DNA from: Paenibacillus farraposensis
GTDB taxonomy: Bacteria; Bacillota; Bacilli; Paenibacillales; Paenibacillaceae
Length of the DNA stretch: 64,000 bases
Direction: 5' to 3'
NCBI RefSeq assembly: GCF_020736845.1
Contig: NZ_JAFFQR010000105.1
Coordinates: 179,513 to 243,512 of the forward strand
The translations under genes and the position numbers were made by a program. Below the pieces are notes generated by a model, which worked only from the letters and a program-made list of their open reading frames with translations, was not told the origin of the DNA and ran no database searches. Of the stretch, positions 13,556 to 22,500 are shown in pieces (within the stretch, counting starts at the first letter, position 1; each line of letters starts with the position of its first letter).

Positions 13556-16500
13556 TTGGATAAAGTGAGCTTGCAGGATGCTTTACAACGAAGAATTCTT
13601 CTTCTTGACGGAGCTATGGGCACCATGATTCAGCAAGAGAACCTTTCCCCTGAAGATTTTGGCGGAGAAGAGCTGGAAGGCTGCAACGAAATGCTGGTCT
13701 TAACGAGACCGGATGTCATTCAAGGGATTCATGAAGCCTACTTGGAGGCCGGGGCGGACCTCATTGAAACAAACACGTTTGGAGCTACATCTGTCGTCTT
13801 GGCAGATTATGATATCCCTGAACGCTCCCGTGAGATTAATCTGGCCGCTGCCAAGCTGGCACGCAATGCGGTGGATAAATACTATACGGCGGACAAGCCT
13901 CGTTTTGTTGTAGGAGCGATGGGACCGACGACGAAAACGTTGTCTGTAACAGGTGGTGTTACGTTTGAGGAACTGATTGAGAGCTATCAGGAGCAGGCCT
14001 TGGCGCTTATTGAAGGCGGCGTGGACGTACTTTTATTGGAGACTTCACAGGATACGCTTAATGTCAAAGCGGGAAGCATCGGAATTCGGCAGGCTTTTGA
14101 GCAGACGGGTGTGAAGCTTCCGCTAATGATTTCGGGCACGATTGAGCCTATGGGTACGACGTTGGCAGGGCAAAATATCGAATCCTTTTGTATATCACTG
14201 GAACATTTGCATCCGGTATCGATTGGTCTGAACTGTGCTACAGGCCCGGAGTTTATGCGGGATCATATTCGTTCTCTTTCCGAAATGTCCTCTGCCGCCA
14301 TTAGCTGCTATCCAAATGCGGGCTTGCCTGATGAAAATGGTCAATACCATGAATCACCAGAGTCATTGGCACGCAAGATGGCGGCATTCGCTGAAAAAGG
14401 CTGGCTCAACATTGCAGGGGGGTGCTGTGGTACCACACCTGAGCATATTCGGGTAATGAGTAGGCAAATGGCCCAATTTGAGCCGCGTCCGCTGACAGGT
14501 CATCATCCTCCTGCAGTATCCGGCATTGAGCCTGTATATATTGAACAAGACAATCGTCCATATATGGTCGGTGAGCGAACGAATGTTCTGGGCTCCCGCA
14601 AATTCAAGCGTTTGATCGTGGAAGGCAAATATGAAGAGGCTTCCGAAATCGCCCGTGCCCAAGTAAAAAGCGGGGCGCATGTCATAGATATTTGTGTACA
14701 GGACCCGGACCGCGATGAAATGGTGGATATGGAAGCATTTTTAAAGCTGGTGGTAAACAAGATAAAAGTGCCGCTGGTAATTGACACTACGGATATCAAA
14801 GTCGTAGATAAAGCGCTGCAATATTCGCAAGGCAAGGCGATTATTAACTCTATTAATTTGGAGGATGGAGAAGAGAAGTTTGAGAAAATGGCTCCGCTTA
14901 TTCATAAGTACGGTGCGGCTGTTGTAATCGGCACGATTGATGAACGCGGTCAGGCTATTTCGCGTGAGGATAAGCTGGAGGTAGCCAAGCGTTCTTATGA
15001 TCTGCTGGTAAACCGCTATGGCCTGGCACCGGAGGATCTTATTTTTGATACACTCGTATTTCCAGTTGGTACAGGTGACGAGCAGTACATCGGTTCAGCG
15101 AAGGAGACCATTGAGGGCATTCGAATTATTAAAGAAGCCCTTCCCGGGGTTCATACCATCCTGGGTATAAGCAACGTATCCTTTGGTTTGCCGGAAGCCG
15201 GGCGTGAAGTTCTCAATTCGGTCTATTTGTACGAATGCACCAAGGCGGGTCTGGACTATGCCATTGTAAACACGGAAAAGCTGGAACGTTATGCATCGAT
15301 TCCTGAGCATGAGCGGCAGCTTGCCGAAGACCTGATTTACAGAACGAATGACGAGACTTTATCCGCTTTTGTGGTCGCTTTCCGTAACAAAAAAGTAGAG
15401 AAAAAAGAAAAGGTATCCAATCTTTCGCTCGAAGAACGGCTGGCTTCTTATGTAGTAGAGGGGAGCAGGGAGGGACTGATTCCAGATCTGGAGCAGGCGC
15501 TCGCAAAATATTCTCCACTGGAGATTATTAACGGCCCGTTGATGAAAGGCATGGAAGAAGTAGGACGGCTGTTTAACAACAACGAGCTGATTGTTGCTGA
15601 GGTATTGCAAAGCGCTGAAGTGATGAAGGCATCGGTGGCTTATTTGGAACCATTCATGGAGAAAAATGAATCCTCGGTAAAAGGCAAGATTTTGCTGGCC
15701 ACGGTTAAAGGTGATGTTCATGACATTGGCAAAAATCTGGTGGAGATTATTCTGTCCAATAATGGTTACCAAATCGTGAATCTGGGTATAAAAGTACCAC
15801 CAGAACGTATTATCGAGGCTTATCGTGAAGAAAAGGCCGATATAATCGGCTTATCCGGCTTGCTTGTTAAATCGGCGCAACAGATGGTGCTGACCGCCCA
15901 GGATTTGAAAAATGCCAATATTGATATTCCGATCATGGTCGGCGGAGCGGCATTAACGCGTAAGTTCACTAAAACCCGGATCCGTCCTGAGTATAATGGC
16001 CTGGTAGCCTATGCGAAGGATGCGATGGATGGCCTGGATATTGCCAATAAGCTGATGGACCCTGAGTCGCGCAAAAAAATGGAAGCAGATATGGAAGCTG
16101 AACGAGAGGCAGAAGCGGCAATCGTCGTGGAAACCAAACAGCTACCCAAGCTTACTCGGGCTGTACGCTCTGACATTGCTCAGGATTTGCCAGTCTATAT
16201 TCCACCGGACACAGAACGTCATGTACTGCGCAACTATCCGTTAAATTACATTTTGCCTTATGTAAATATGCAGATGCTGATGGGGCATCATCTTGGCTTG
16301 CGAGGGAACGTGGAGAAGCTGCTGGCAGAGGGCGATCCCAAAGCGTCCCAGCTCAAGGATACAGTGGATAGCATTATGTTTGAAGCCGTTACTGATGGAA
16401 TTATCCAGGCACATGCCATGTATCACTTCTTCCCGGCACAATCACAAGGAGATCAAGTTCTGATCTATGATCCGTCGGATATCAGCAAGGTGTTGCACAC

Positions 16501-16996
16501 ATTCACCTTTCCGCGTCAGCAAGTAGAGCCTTATCTCTGCTTGGCTGACTTTCTGAAGCCTGTTGAGTCTGGCGTTATGGATTATGTAGGTTTTATGGTT
16601 GTGACTGCCGGTCATGGAATACAGCAGCTCTCTACCAAGTGGAGGGAACAAGGAGATTACTTGCGCTCCCATGCGCTTCAAGCGGTAGCGCTCGAAGTGG
16701 CAGAGGGGCTGGCCGAGCGGGTTCATCATATGATGAGGGACAACTGGGGCTTCCCGGATCCTGCCGATATGACGATGAAGCAGCGGCATGGTGCCAGATA
16801 TCAGGGGATACGGGTATCCTTTGGTTATCCGGCCTGTCCGGATCTGGAGGATCAGGGACCGTTGTTCCAGCTGTTGAAACCAGAGGATATTGGCGTTGAG
16901 CTAACGGAAGGGTTTATGATGGAACCGGAGGCTTCTGTATCAGCCATGGTGTTCAGCCACCCGCAGGCGCAGTATTTTAACGTCGAAAAGGTTTAA
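13556..16996 (+). CDS. metH: Cobalamin-dependent methionine synthase
   Basis: 1146 residues with all four modules. Homocysteine-binding domain at about 1-310 (LLDGAMGTMIQ; zinc Cys pair in AGGCCGT). Pterin-binding domain at about 340-600 (GERTNVLGSRKF; VIDICVQDPDRDEM). B12 cap and B12-binding domains at about 630-850, with the cobalt-ligand His in GDVHDIGKN and the GLSGLLVKSAQQM and VGGAALT segments. S-adenosylmethionine reactivation domain from about 880 (NYILPYVNMQMLMGHHLGLRG; RYSFGYPAC-type end as RVSFGYPACPDL). It makes methionine from homocysteine and methyl-tetrahydrofolate. The start is TTG behind GGGGGTGAAGAG. Single gene with its own terminator. Confidence 0.98.
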   Translation: MDKVSLQDALQRRILLLDGAMGTMIQQENLSPEDFGGEELEGCNEMLVLTRPDVIQGIHEAYLEAGADLIETNTFGATSVVLADYDIPERSREINLAAAKLARNAVDKYYTADKPRFVVGAMGPTTKTLSVTGGVTFEELIESYQEQALALIEGGVDVLLLETSQDTLNVKAGSIGIRQAFEQTGVKLPLMISGTIEPMGTTLAGQNIESFCISLEHLHPVSIGLNCATGPEFMRDHIRSLSEMSSAAISCYPNAGLPDENGQYHESPESLARKMAAFAEKGWLNIAGGCCGTTPEHIRVMSRQMAQFEPRPLTGHHPPAVSGIEPVYIEQDNRPYMVGERTNVLGSRKFKRLIVEGKYEEASEIARAQVKSGAHVIDICVQDPDRDEMVDMEAFLKLVVNKIKVPLVIDTTDIKVVDKALQYSQGKAIINSINLEDGEEKFEKMAPLIHKYGAAVVIGTIDERGQAISREDKLEVAKRSYDLLVNRYGLAPEDLIFDTLVFPVGTGDEQYIGSAKETIEGIRIIKEALPGVHTILGISNVSFGLPEAGREVLNSVYLYECTKAGLDYAIVNTEKLERYASIPEHERQLAEDLIYRTNDETLSAFVVAFRNKKVEKKEKVSNLSLEERLASYVVEGSREGLIPDLEQALAKYSPLEIINGPLMKGMEEVGRLFNNNELIVAEVLQSAEVMKASVAYLEPFMEKNESSVKGKILLATVKGDVHDIGKNLVEIILSNNGYQIVNLGIKVPPERIIEAYREEKADIIGLSGLLVKSAQQMVLTAQDLKNANIDIPIMVGGAALTRKFTKTRIRPEYNGLVAYAKDAMDGLDIANKLMDPESRKKMEADMEAEREAEAAIVVETKQLPKLTRAVRSDIAQDLPVYIPPDTERHVLRNYPLNYILPYVNMQMLMGHHLGLRGNVEKLLAEGDPKASQLKDTVDSIMFEAVTDGIIQAHAMYHFFPAQSQGDQVLIYDPSDISKVLHTFTFPRQQVEPYLCLADFLKPVESGVMDYVGFMVVTAGHGIQQLSTKWREQGDYLRSHALQAVALEVAEGLAERVHHMMRDNWGFPDPADMTMKQRHGARYQGIRVSFGYPACPDLEDQGPLFQLLKPEDIGVELTEGFMMEPEASVSAMVFSHPQAQYFNVEKV

Positions 16997-17025
16997 GCAC
17001 CTTTATCAGATGGGATAGTAAAGAC

Positions 17026-17048
17026 CCTCCGAGCTTCGGAGGTTTTTT
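17026..17048 (+). terminator. Terminator of metH
   Basis: CCTCCGA / TCGGAGG around GCT, followed by TTTTTT, only 29 bases before the next start codon. Confidence 0.85.
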
Positions 17049-17076
17049 GCTGGTCAACAGGAAGAAGGTTAAAGTT

Positions 17077-18006
17077 ATGGAATTTTATTTTCTCGGTACG
17101 AATGCAGGGGTGCCTACGATTCAGCGGAATGTAACGTCCATCGCGCTTCGTTTGCTGGAAGAACGAAGAAGCATGTGGTTGTTCGATTGCGGTGAAGGCA
17201 CTCAACATGAGATACTGCGTTCGCCGCTCAAGCTGAGCAGGCTTGAAAAGATATTTATTACCCATTTGCATGGAGATCATCTTTTTGGTCTCCCGGGCCT
17301 GCTGTCAAGCAGAGCATACCAGGGAGGTACGGCACCGCTAACGGTATACGGACCGCCAGGGCTCAAGCAATACATTGAGCTGTCTTTGGGGATCAGCCAA
17401 TCTCGAATCAATTACCAACTGGATATGGTGGAACATACGGGCGGAGTGCTGTTTGATGATGGGCAATTCCGTGTAGAATCAGCTCTGCTGGATCACCGGA
17501 TCGACAGCTTCGGCTATCGAATTGTAGAGATGGATAAGCCCGGTAAGCTTAACCAAGAGCTGCTGGAGCGATACGGAATTAAGCCCGGCCCAATCTACGG
17601 CAAATTAAAGCGTGGAGAGAGCGTGGAGGTAGAAGGCGGAGTGATTCTCCATCCTCAGGATGTTTTGGGGTCACCGAAAAAAGGGCGCATCATTACTATT
17701 CTTGGTGATACACGGCCTTGTCCGAATACGGTAATGCTGGCTCAAGATGCAACCGTTGTCGTTCATGAAGCGACTTTTCAGCATGAGCTGGCGGATACAG
17801 CTTACGAGTATCATCATAGTACGGCGCTTCAGGCGGCAGAAGCTGCAAAAGCTGCAGGCGCTGGTCAGCTAATTATGACGCATTTTAGTTCCAGATATAA
17901 AGATCAGGAACAGCTTGGGCCGTTGCTGGAAGAAGCGAAAAGCGTATTCCCCAATTCATTGCTTGCAGAGCAGCATGTGCTGTTACCCGTACCCGATATC
18001 GGTTAG
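17077..18006 (+). CDS. rnz: Ribonuclease Z (tRNA 3' processing)
   Basis: 309 residues. Metallo-beta-lactamase fold of the ElaC/RNase Z type: FLGTNAGVPT at the start, FDCGEGTQHEI, the metal motif ITHLHGDHLFGL (HxHxDH), the exosite-like insertion rich in Gly/Pro (LLERYGIKPGPIYGKLKRGE), LGDTRPC, HEATFQ and the final His in MTHFSSRY. It removes 3' trailers from tRNA precursors that lack an encoded CCA. The ATG at 17077 sits after AGGAAGAAGG and gives the usual N-terminus; it follows the metH terminator closely. Confidence 0.96.
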   Translation: MEFYFLGTNAGVPTIQRNVTSIALRLLEERRSMWLFDCGEGTQHEILRSPLKLSRLEKIFITHLHGDHLFGLPGLLSSRAYQGGTAPLTVYGPPGLKQYIELSLGISQSRINYQLDMVEHTGGVLFDDGQFRVESALLDHRIDSFGYRIVEMDKPGKLNQELLERYGIKPGPIYGKLKRGESVEVEGGVILHPQDVLGSPKKGRIITILGDTRPCPNTVMLAQDATVVVHEATFQHELADTAYEYHHSTALQAAEAAKAAGAGQLIMTHFSSRYKDQEQLGPLLEEAKSVFPNSLLAEQHVLLPVPDIG

Positions 18007-18036
18007 TTAACGCTTGAAGAGCAGATATATATTCAA

Positions 18037-18070
18037 GGATGCCGGAGCTTGCTCCGGTACCTTTGTTTTT
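18037..18070 (+). terminator. Terminator of rnz
   Basis: CCGGAGC / GCTCCGG hairpin followed by TACCTTTGTTTTT. Confidence 0.7.
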
Positions 18071-18475
18071 CGCCCGTAATTATTTTCCGGGAAAGCGCAG
18101 GATGCGACAAGAGACGCGAATAGCATTCAATTGGGTGGGGATGAGCCCTGCGCTACCACATATAGAGGCCTTTTATATTTGATTTTCTATATTTCGAATT
18201 TGAAGTACTTTATATGTTGAGCAGTGTGAGGAAATACAGGGAATTCTCCTTGAAAGCATCATCCCTTCGATGGGTTTCGACGAGGATGTAAGCTTATCCC
18301 TTATGAAAGCGACGTGTTTTTTAGCGAGGGATGGCACTATTTTGCACGGTTTACCGGCAATTCATAGACTTCCTATGCAATTTTGACTTAAGATAGATAA
18401 GATGAAATGGAGATGTCAACTTATTTTATGACCTGAATGATTAAGGTGGTTAAATAAGTGGGGGAGGAGTTTACG
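18071..18475. other. Intergenic stretch, possible coding remnant
   Basis: From about 18205 to 18381 one plus-strand frame is open for roughly 58 codons and looks protein-like (EIQGILLESIIPSMGFDEDV, then ARDGTILHGLPAIHRLPMQF), but it has no start codon or ribosome site upstream. I could not place it in a family. A GGGGGAGGAG site at the end belongs to the next gene. Confidence 0.3.
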
Positions 18476-19264
18476 ATGAAATCGATACTGATCGATCTGG
18501 ATGGTACACTGTATCATGGAAACCGGATGATCCAGGGGGCGGATCAGTTCATATCCCAATTACGTAGAGACCAGATACCTTATGCGTATGTCACAAACAA
18601 TGCTTCACGTACACCTGAATCGGTGGCAGCGCACTTGGTGGGCATGGGAATTGAAGCGAGCGGTCATGAAGTATGTACTTCGGCATTGGCAGCTGCACAA
18701 TATGTTGCACAGCAAAGCCCGGGAGCCCGAGTATTTTGTATTGGTGAAACCGGATTACGCCAGGCGCTTGTAGAGGCTGGGCTACAGCTTGTTCAGGAAC
18801 ATCCGGATTATGTGGTGCAGGGGATAGATCGTCAATTTACATATGAAACACTGGCTGCTGCCATGCGCTGGATTCGGGAAGGGGCCATGTTTATTTTGAC
18901 AAACCCGGATCTGCAATTGCCCTCTCATGACGGGCTAACGCCAGGGGCAGGAACGATTGGCGCTGCGATTGAAGCGGCTTCACAGGTAAAACCAGTGGTC
19001 ATCGGCAAACCTTCAAGCGTGCTGATGAACTACGCGCTGGATCGTTTGAATATTAGAGCGGATGAAGCTATGGTTGTGGGCGATAATATGCTTACCGATA
19101 TTGCTGCAGGTGCCGCGGCAGGGTGTAAAACTGCTCTGGTACTGTCAGGTGTGACGACTCATGCCAATATAGAGGAACATATGCGTACCGCAGGGGTAAA
19201 ACCTGATCTGATATTTGAAAATCTGGATGAACTGCAGGATTGGATCAAGGAAGAATTGAAATGA
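18476..19264 (+). CDS. HAD-IIA phosphatase (NagD/YutF-like)
   Basis: 262 residues. Motif I is ILIDLDGTLYHGN, motif II YVTNNASRTPE, the C2-type cap occupies about 80-190 (ALAAAQYVAQQSPGARVFCI; PGAGTIGAAIEAAS), and motifs III/IV are IGKPSSVLMNYAL and MVVGDNMLTDIAAG. Family members hydrolyse sugar or nucleotide phosphates. The ATG at 18476 has GGGGGAGGAG six bases upstream; the GTG at 18458 is upstream of that site. It starts a run of three genes with DNA-repair members. Confidence 0.9.
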   Translation: MKSILIDLDGTLYHGNRMIQGADQFISQLRRDQIPYAYVTNNASRTPESVAAHLVGMGIEASGHEVCTSALAAAQYVAQQSPGARVFCIGETGLRQALVEAGLQLVQEHPDYVVQGIDRQFTYETLAAAMRWIREGAMFILTNPDLQLPSHDGLTPGAGTIGAAIEAASQVKPVVIGKPSSVLMNYALDRLNIRADEAMVVGDNMLTDIAAGAAAGCKTALVLSGVTTHANIEEHMRTAGVKPDLIFENLDELQDWIKEELK

Positions 19265-19330
19265 TAACTGATATCATTAATAAATCGTGAGAATTAAAAG
19301 CTATGCAGCTACGAAAGGAAAGATGTTAAT

Positions 19331-20149
19331 ATGCCGGAACTTCCTGAAATGGAAAACTACAGAATGCTATTGTCAAAACAAATTTTAGACATTCCGATTA
19401 CTGGAGTCACGGTTAATCGTGAAAAATCCATTAATACTGACGTGCACACATTTGAAAAGCATTTGCTCAGCGCGACGGTTGTATATTTAGAACGCCGTGG
19501 CAAGCATTTGATTTTTCATCTAAATACGGGAGGACGGCTTATACTGCACCTGATGCTGGGTGGGTTGCTGTATCTGGGAACAGAAGAGCAGCGTCCGAAC
19601 CGAACGGTTCAGATTGAATTGGATTTTAGTGGAGTGAAGCTCTATTTTATCGGGCTGCGCTTGGGCTACCTTCACTTGCTAACGGCTAAGGAGACAGAGG
19701 AGGCCTTGTCAGATCTTGGACCCGACCCGTTGGACCGCCGCATGACATTGGAAAAGTTCACAGAACGTCTAAAGGGAAGGCGAGGAATTTTGAAAACAAC
19801 GCTCGTGAACCAACACATTTTTTCGGGTATTGGCAACTGTTATTCGGATGAAATTGCTTATATCGCCGGATTTACACCGGACTCCAAAGTACAAAACATC
19901 GTTCAGTCACCTGAAAAAGTGGAAAAGCTGTACCATGCCACGCAATCCGTGCTTCGTGAAGCTACAGCGGAAGGCGGTTATATAGAAATGCCCCTAATGG
20001 AAGGAGACACATTAACAGGCGGCTTCGACCGGCAGTGCCGAGTATATGACCGTGAAGGTGAAAAATCCCCAAGTGGCGGGACTATTATAAAGGTTGAGCT
20101 GGCAGGGAAAAAAGCATTTTATTGTCCGGTGCACCAGCATGACGCCTGA
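19331..20149 (+). CDS. Fpg/Nei-family DNA glycosylase with degenerate zinc finger
   Basis: 272 residues. The N-terminus has the catalytic Pro2 and Glu3 (MPELPEMENY) and the essential Lys in ERRGKHLIFHL. The helix-two-turn-helix region is present (LVNQHIFSGIGNCYSDEIAY). Fpg enzymes excise oxidised purines and cut the AP site. The C-terminal zinc finger normally has two Cys pairs; here the first is reduced to C-RVYDREGEKSPSGG and the second reads FYCPVHQ, so only one Cys pair position plus a His remain. Either zinc binding is lost or atypical. The reading frame is otherwise complete. It overlaps the AP-endonuclease gene by 11 bases. Confidence 0.9.
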   Translation: MPELPEMENYRMLLSKQILDIPITGVTVNREKSINTDVHTFEKHLLSATVVYLERRGKHLIFHLNTGGRLILHLMLGGLLYLGTEEQRPNRTVQIELDFSGVKLYFIGLRLGYLHLLTAKETEEALSDLGPDPLDRRMTLEKFTERLKGRRGILKTTLVNQHIFSGIGNCYSDEIAYIAGFTPDSKVQNIVQSPEKVEKLYHATQSVLREATAEGGYIEMPLMEGDTLTGGFDRQCRVYDREGEKSPSGGTIIKVELAGKKAFYCPVHQHDA

Positions 20150-20987
20150 GTTGCTTATCGGTGCCCATGTGAGTACGCGTGGTGGCTTTTCCAAAGCCGC
20201 TATGCGTGCGCGAGAGCAAGGGGGGCGTTCTTTTCAATATTTCCCGAAAAATCCCCGCAGTCTTAGGCTGAAGGAATGGAGTATCAAGGATGCTGCCGAT
20301 TGTAAAGCTTATTGCTCGAAGCACCAGCTTCAATCGATTGCTCATTCGCCATATCCCGTAAATCCGGCACTTGGAAGTGATCGTGATCGGGAGCTTTATG
20401 CGCTGACGGTGGCTTCATTGTGGAACGACCTGGATATTGCTGAAGCCTGCGGGTCACAAGGGATTGTCATTCACTTCGGGCATATGCATTCGTCTGATCC
20501 ATTAGAAGGCTACCGAAATATTATTGGCTGTCTTGATGATGTGCTCGAGGGCTGGAAGGGAACTGCCAAAATACTAATTGAAAATCAGGCAGGGGACCAC
20601 GGACCGATGGGAACCACGCTGGAGGAAATGGTACAAATCCGCCAGCTGTGCAAATATTCTGACCACATCGGCTTTTGCCTGGACACCTGTCATGCATATG
20701 CAGCAGGACTGTGGAACGGTGGAGCGGACGAGGCGTTGATTGAAAAAGGGGAGCGTCTCGGCTATTGGGCAGCCCTGTGCGGAGTTCATTTGAACGATTC
20801 CAAATACCCGTATGGATCCAAAAAAGACAGACATGCGCGTGTTGGGCAGGGCTGCATCGGTTTGGAGGGCATGCGCTGGATGACAGAACAGGAGCCAGTA
20901 AGAGGCATTCCGGTTGTCTTGGAAAGTGAAACGGGTGCTGATGGAACACATCGGGAAGACATCCATCAGATTCAAAGCTGGCAGTAA
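20139..20987 (+). CDS. Endonuclease IV-like AP endonuclease (xylose isomerase-type TIM barrel)
   Basis: 282 residues. AP endonuclease family 2 features: GAHVSTRGGFSKA, FQYFPKNPRSL, IAHSPYPVN (metal His), VIHFGHMHS (metal His), ILIENQAGD (Glu), CLDTCHAYAAG (Asp/His), VHLNDSKYPYGSKKDRHARVGQG, and VVLESETG at the end. It cleaves DNA 5' of abasic sites with zinc ions. It starts inside the glycosylase gene, so the base-removal and strand-cutting steps are co-expressed. Residue spacing differs a little from classical Nfo (Phe-Gln-Tyr-Phe for the usual Phe-Gln-Ile-Phe). Confidence 0.9.
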   Translation: MTPELLIGAHVSTRGGFSKAAMRAREQGGRSFQYFPKNPRSLRLKEWSIKDAADCKAYCSKHQLQSIAHSPYPVNPALGSDRDRELYALTVASLWNDLDIAEACGSQGIVIHFGHMHSSDPLEGYRNIIGCLDDVLEGWKGTAKILIENQAGDHGPMGTTLEEMVQIRQLCKYSDHIGFCLDTCHAYAAGLWNGGADEALIEKGERLGYWAALCGVHLNDSKYPYGSKKDRHARVGQGCIGLEGMRWMTEQEPVRGIPVVLESETGADGTHREDIHQIQSWQ

Positions 20988-21058
20988 GTCACCTAACAGA
21001 GCATGGATCATTTTGAGGCTTGGTAAGCTTATTTCTGTGGGAAAAGGAGGAGAAGCCT

Positions 21059-21397
21059 ATGAATTTGTTTATGGATGATTATCGGCCTTGTCCTCCGGGC
21101 TTTAAACTGGCAAGGGACGCGCATGAGTGTTTGTTGCTGCTTCAAGAGTATCCGGTCGCAGTGCTATCGCTGGATTATGATTTGGGTCCGGGCCAGCTCA
21201 CCGGAAAAGATGTGGCTGCCGTCATTGCTAGTAAGCAATTATATCCGCCTGAAATTTACTTGCATTCCTCCAGTCCGGAAGGTCGCCGTACCATGTATGA
21301 GCTGCTTTATGCCCACAAGCCAGAAGGAGTAAGCGTACATAACGGCCCAATTCCCGAGGAACGTATGCGCGTGATCAGAAAAGAGTCAGAAGGATGA
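21059..21397 (+). CDS. Cyclic-phosphate processing receiver-like (cREC) domain protein
   Basis: 112 residues. It begins MNLFMDDYRPCPPGF with an acidic pocket like a receiver domain, has LSLDYDLGPGQLTGKDVA where the phospho-acceptor loop would be, and IYLHSSSPEGRRTMYELL. These features match a small family called cREC (receiver-like domains proposed to act on cyclic phosphates in nucleic-acid end processing). No output domain. AAAAGGAGGAG precedes the ATG. The stop overlaps the next start (ATGA). Confidence 0.75.
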   Translation: MNLFMDDYRPCPPGFKLARDAHECLLLLQEYPVAVLSLDYDLGPGQLTGKDVAAVIASKQLYPPEIYLHSSSPEGRRTMYELLYAHKPEGVSVHNGPIPEERMRVIRKESEG

Positions 21398-21708
21398 GGG
21401 AAATAGGACAAAAAGAGGCACGCCGTGCCATATGGGAGGGATGCAAGCTGGCTTGGTTTGTATACACTCCCATGTGTGGAACCTGCACGGCTGCCCGCCG
21501 CATGCTGGAGGTAGCGGAGCACTTGCTTCCCAGGGGTACAGTAGTTCAAAGCAATATTAACTATATTCCTGAATTGGTGCAGGATTACCGGATTTCCAGT
21601 GTACCTGCGCTTCTTCTGTTTAATGGTCAAAATGAATATCCTGAAATCATCTACAAAATGGAATCTGTGGAACATTTGCTGAACAGGATAAGGAGCGTGA
21701 TGAAATGA
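21394..21708 (+). CDS. Thioredoxin-family protein
   Basis: 104 residues. The active-site motif is YTPMCGTCTAARRM (CxxC), followed by the cis-Pro loop ISSVPALLLFNG. There is no signal peptide or membrane span, so it is cytoplasmic. It overlaps both neighbours by four bases (ATGA type), so the three genes are surely co-transcribed. The partner is unknown. Confidence 0.88.
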   Translation: MREIGQKEARRAIWEGCKLAWFVYTPMCGTCTAARRMLEVAEHLLPRGTVVQSNINYIPELVQDYRISSVPALLLFNGQNEYPEIIYKMESVEHLLNRIRSVMK

Positions 21709-22478
21709 TATCCATAAAAAACATCACATTACAGCGGGAAGAAAATAAAATTTTGGACGATGTAAGTCTAGAAATACGAGCAGGCGAACATTGGGCTATT
21801 CTGGGACGCAACGGCTCCGGCAAAACAACACTGTTGGAAATGATGACAGGCTACATGTTTCCAAGCCGTGGAACCGTTGAGGTGCTCGGATACACATATG
21901 GTCAATGTGACGTGCGGGAAGTTCGCAAGCAGATCGGTTATATTAGCCAGACATTGCTCGAAAAGCTGGCCTTAAAAGATCCGGTGTGGGAAGTGGTTGC
22001 AACTGGTGCGTATGCTTTCTTGCGTTTCTATCAGGAGATTCCGGCAGAGACAAAGGAAAAAGCCGTATCACTATTGAAGGGCATGAATTTAGGTGCTCTG
22101 ATTCATCATCCGCTGGGGACGCTATCTCAAGGAGAGCGCAAAAAGGTCATGCTGGCGCGTTCGCTGATGGCGGAGCCCCGTTTACTAATTATGGACGAGC
22201 CTTGTGCCGGGCTGGATCTATTTGAGCGGGAAAAAATGCTGATCGAGATTGATCGGCTTTGCAAACGGAATTTGTCCGTGGTTTACGTAACTCATCACAT
22301 CGAGGAGATTGTTCCCCTCTTTACGCATGTTGCGTTGATCCGTGATGGCAAGGTCGCAGCAGCGGGACCCAAAAAAGAAGTTTTAACGAAAGAATTGATT
22401 ATGCACACATATGAAGTCCCGGTTGAGCTGGATTGGGATGAAGAACGTCCCTGGATTCGGGTGCGCACTGGAAAGTAA
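21705..22478 (+). CDS. Stand-alone ABC transporter ATP-binding protein
   Basis: 257 residues with all nucleotide-binding motifs: Walker A GRNGSGKTTLL, Q-loop YISQTL, signature LSQGERKKVMLARSL, Walker B LLIMDEPCAGLD, H-loop VTHHIEEI. It resembles the YlmA/molybdate-like class of ATPases found without a permease. No membrane partner gene lies nearby: the flanks are a thioredoxin-like gene and a methyltransferase. It may pair with a permease elsewhere or serve a non-transport role. Confidence 0.88.
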   Translation: MISIKNITLQREENKILDDVSLEIRAGEHWAILGRNGSGKTTLLEMMTGYMFPSRGTVEVLGYTYGQCDVREVRKQIGYISQTLLEKLALKDPVWEVVATGAYAFLRFYQEIPAETKEKAVSLLKGMNLGALIHHPLGTLSQGERKKVMLARSLMAEPRLLIMDEPCAGLDLFEREKMLIEIDRLCKRNLSVVYVTHHIEEIVPLFTHVALIRDGKVAAAGPKKEVLTKELIMHTYEVPVELDWDEERPWIRVRTGK

Positions 22479-22500
22479 TGTTACTTTGGAGGAACGATAC

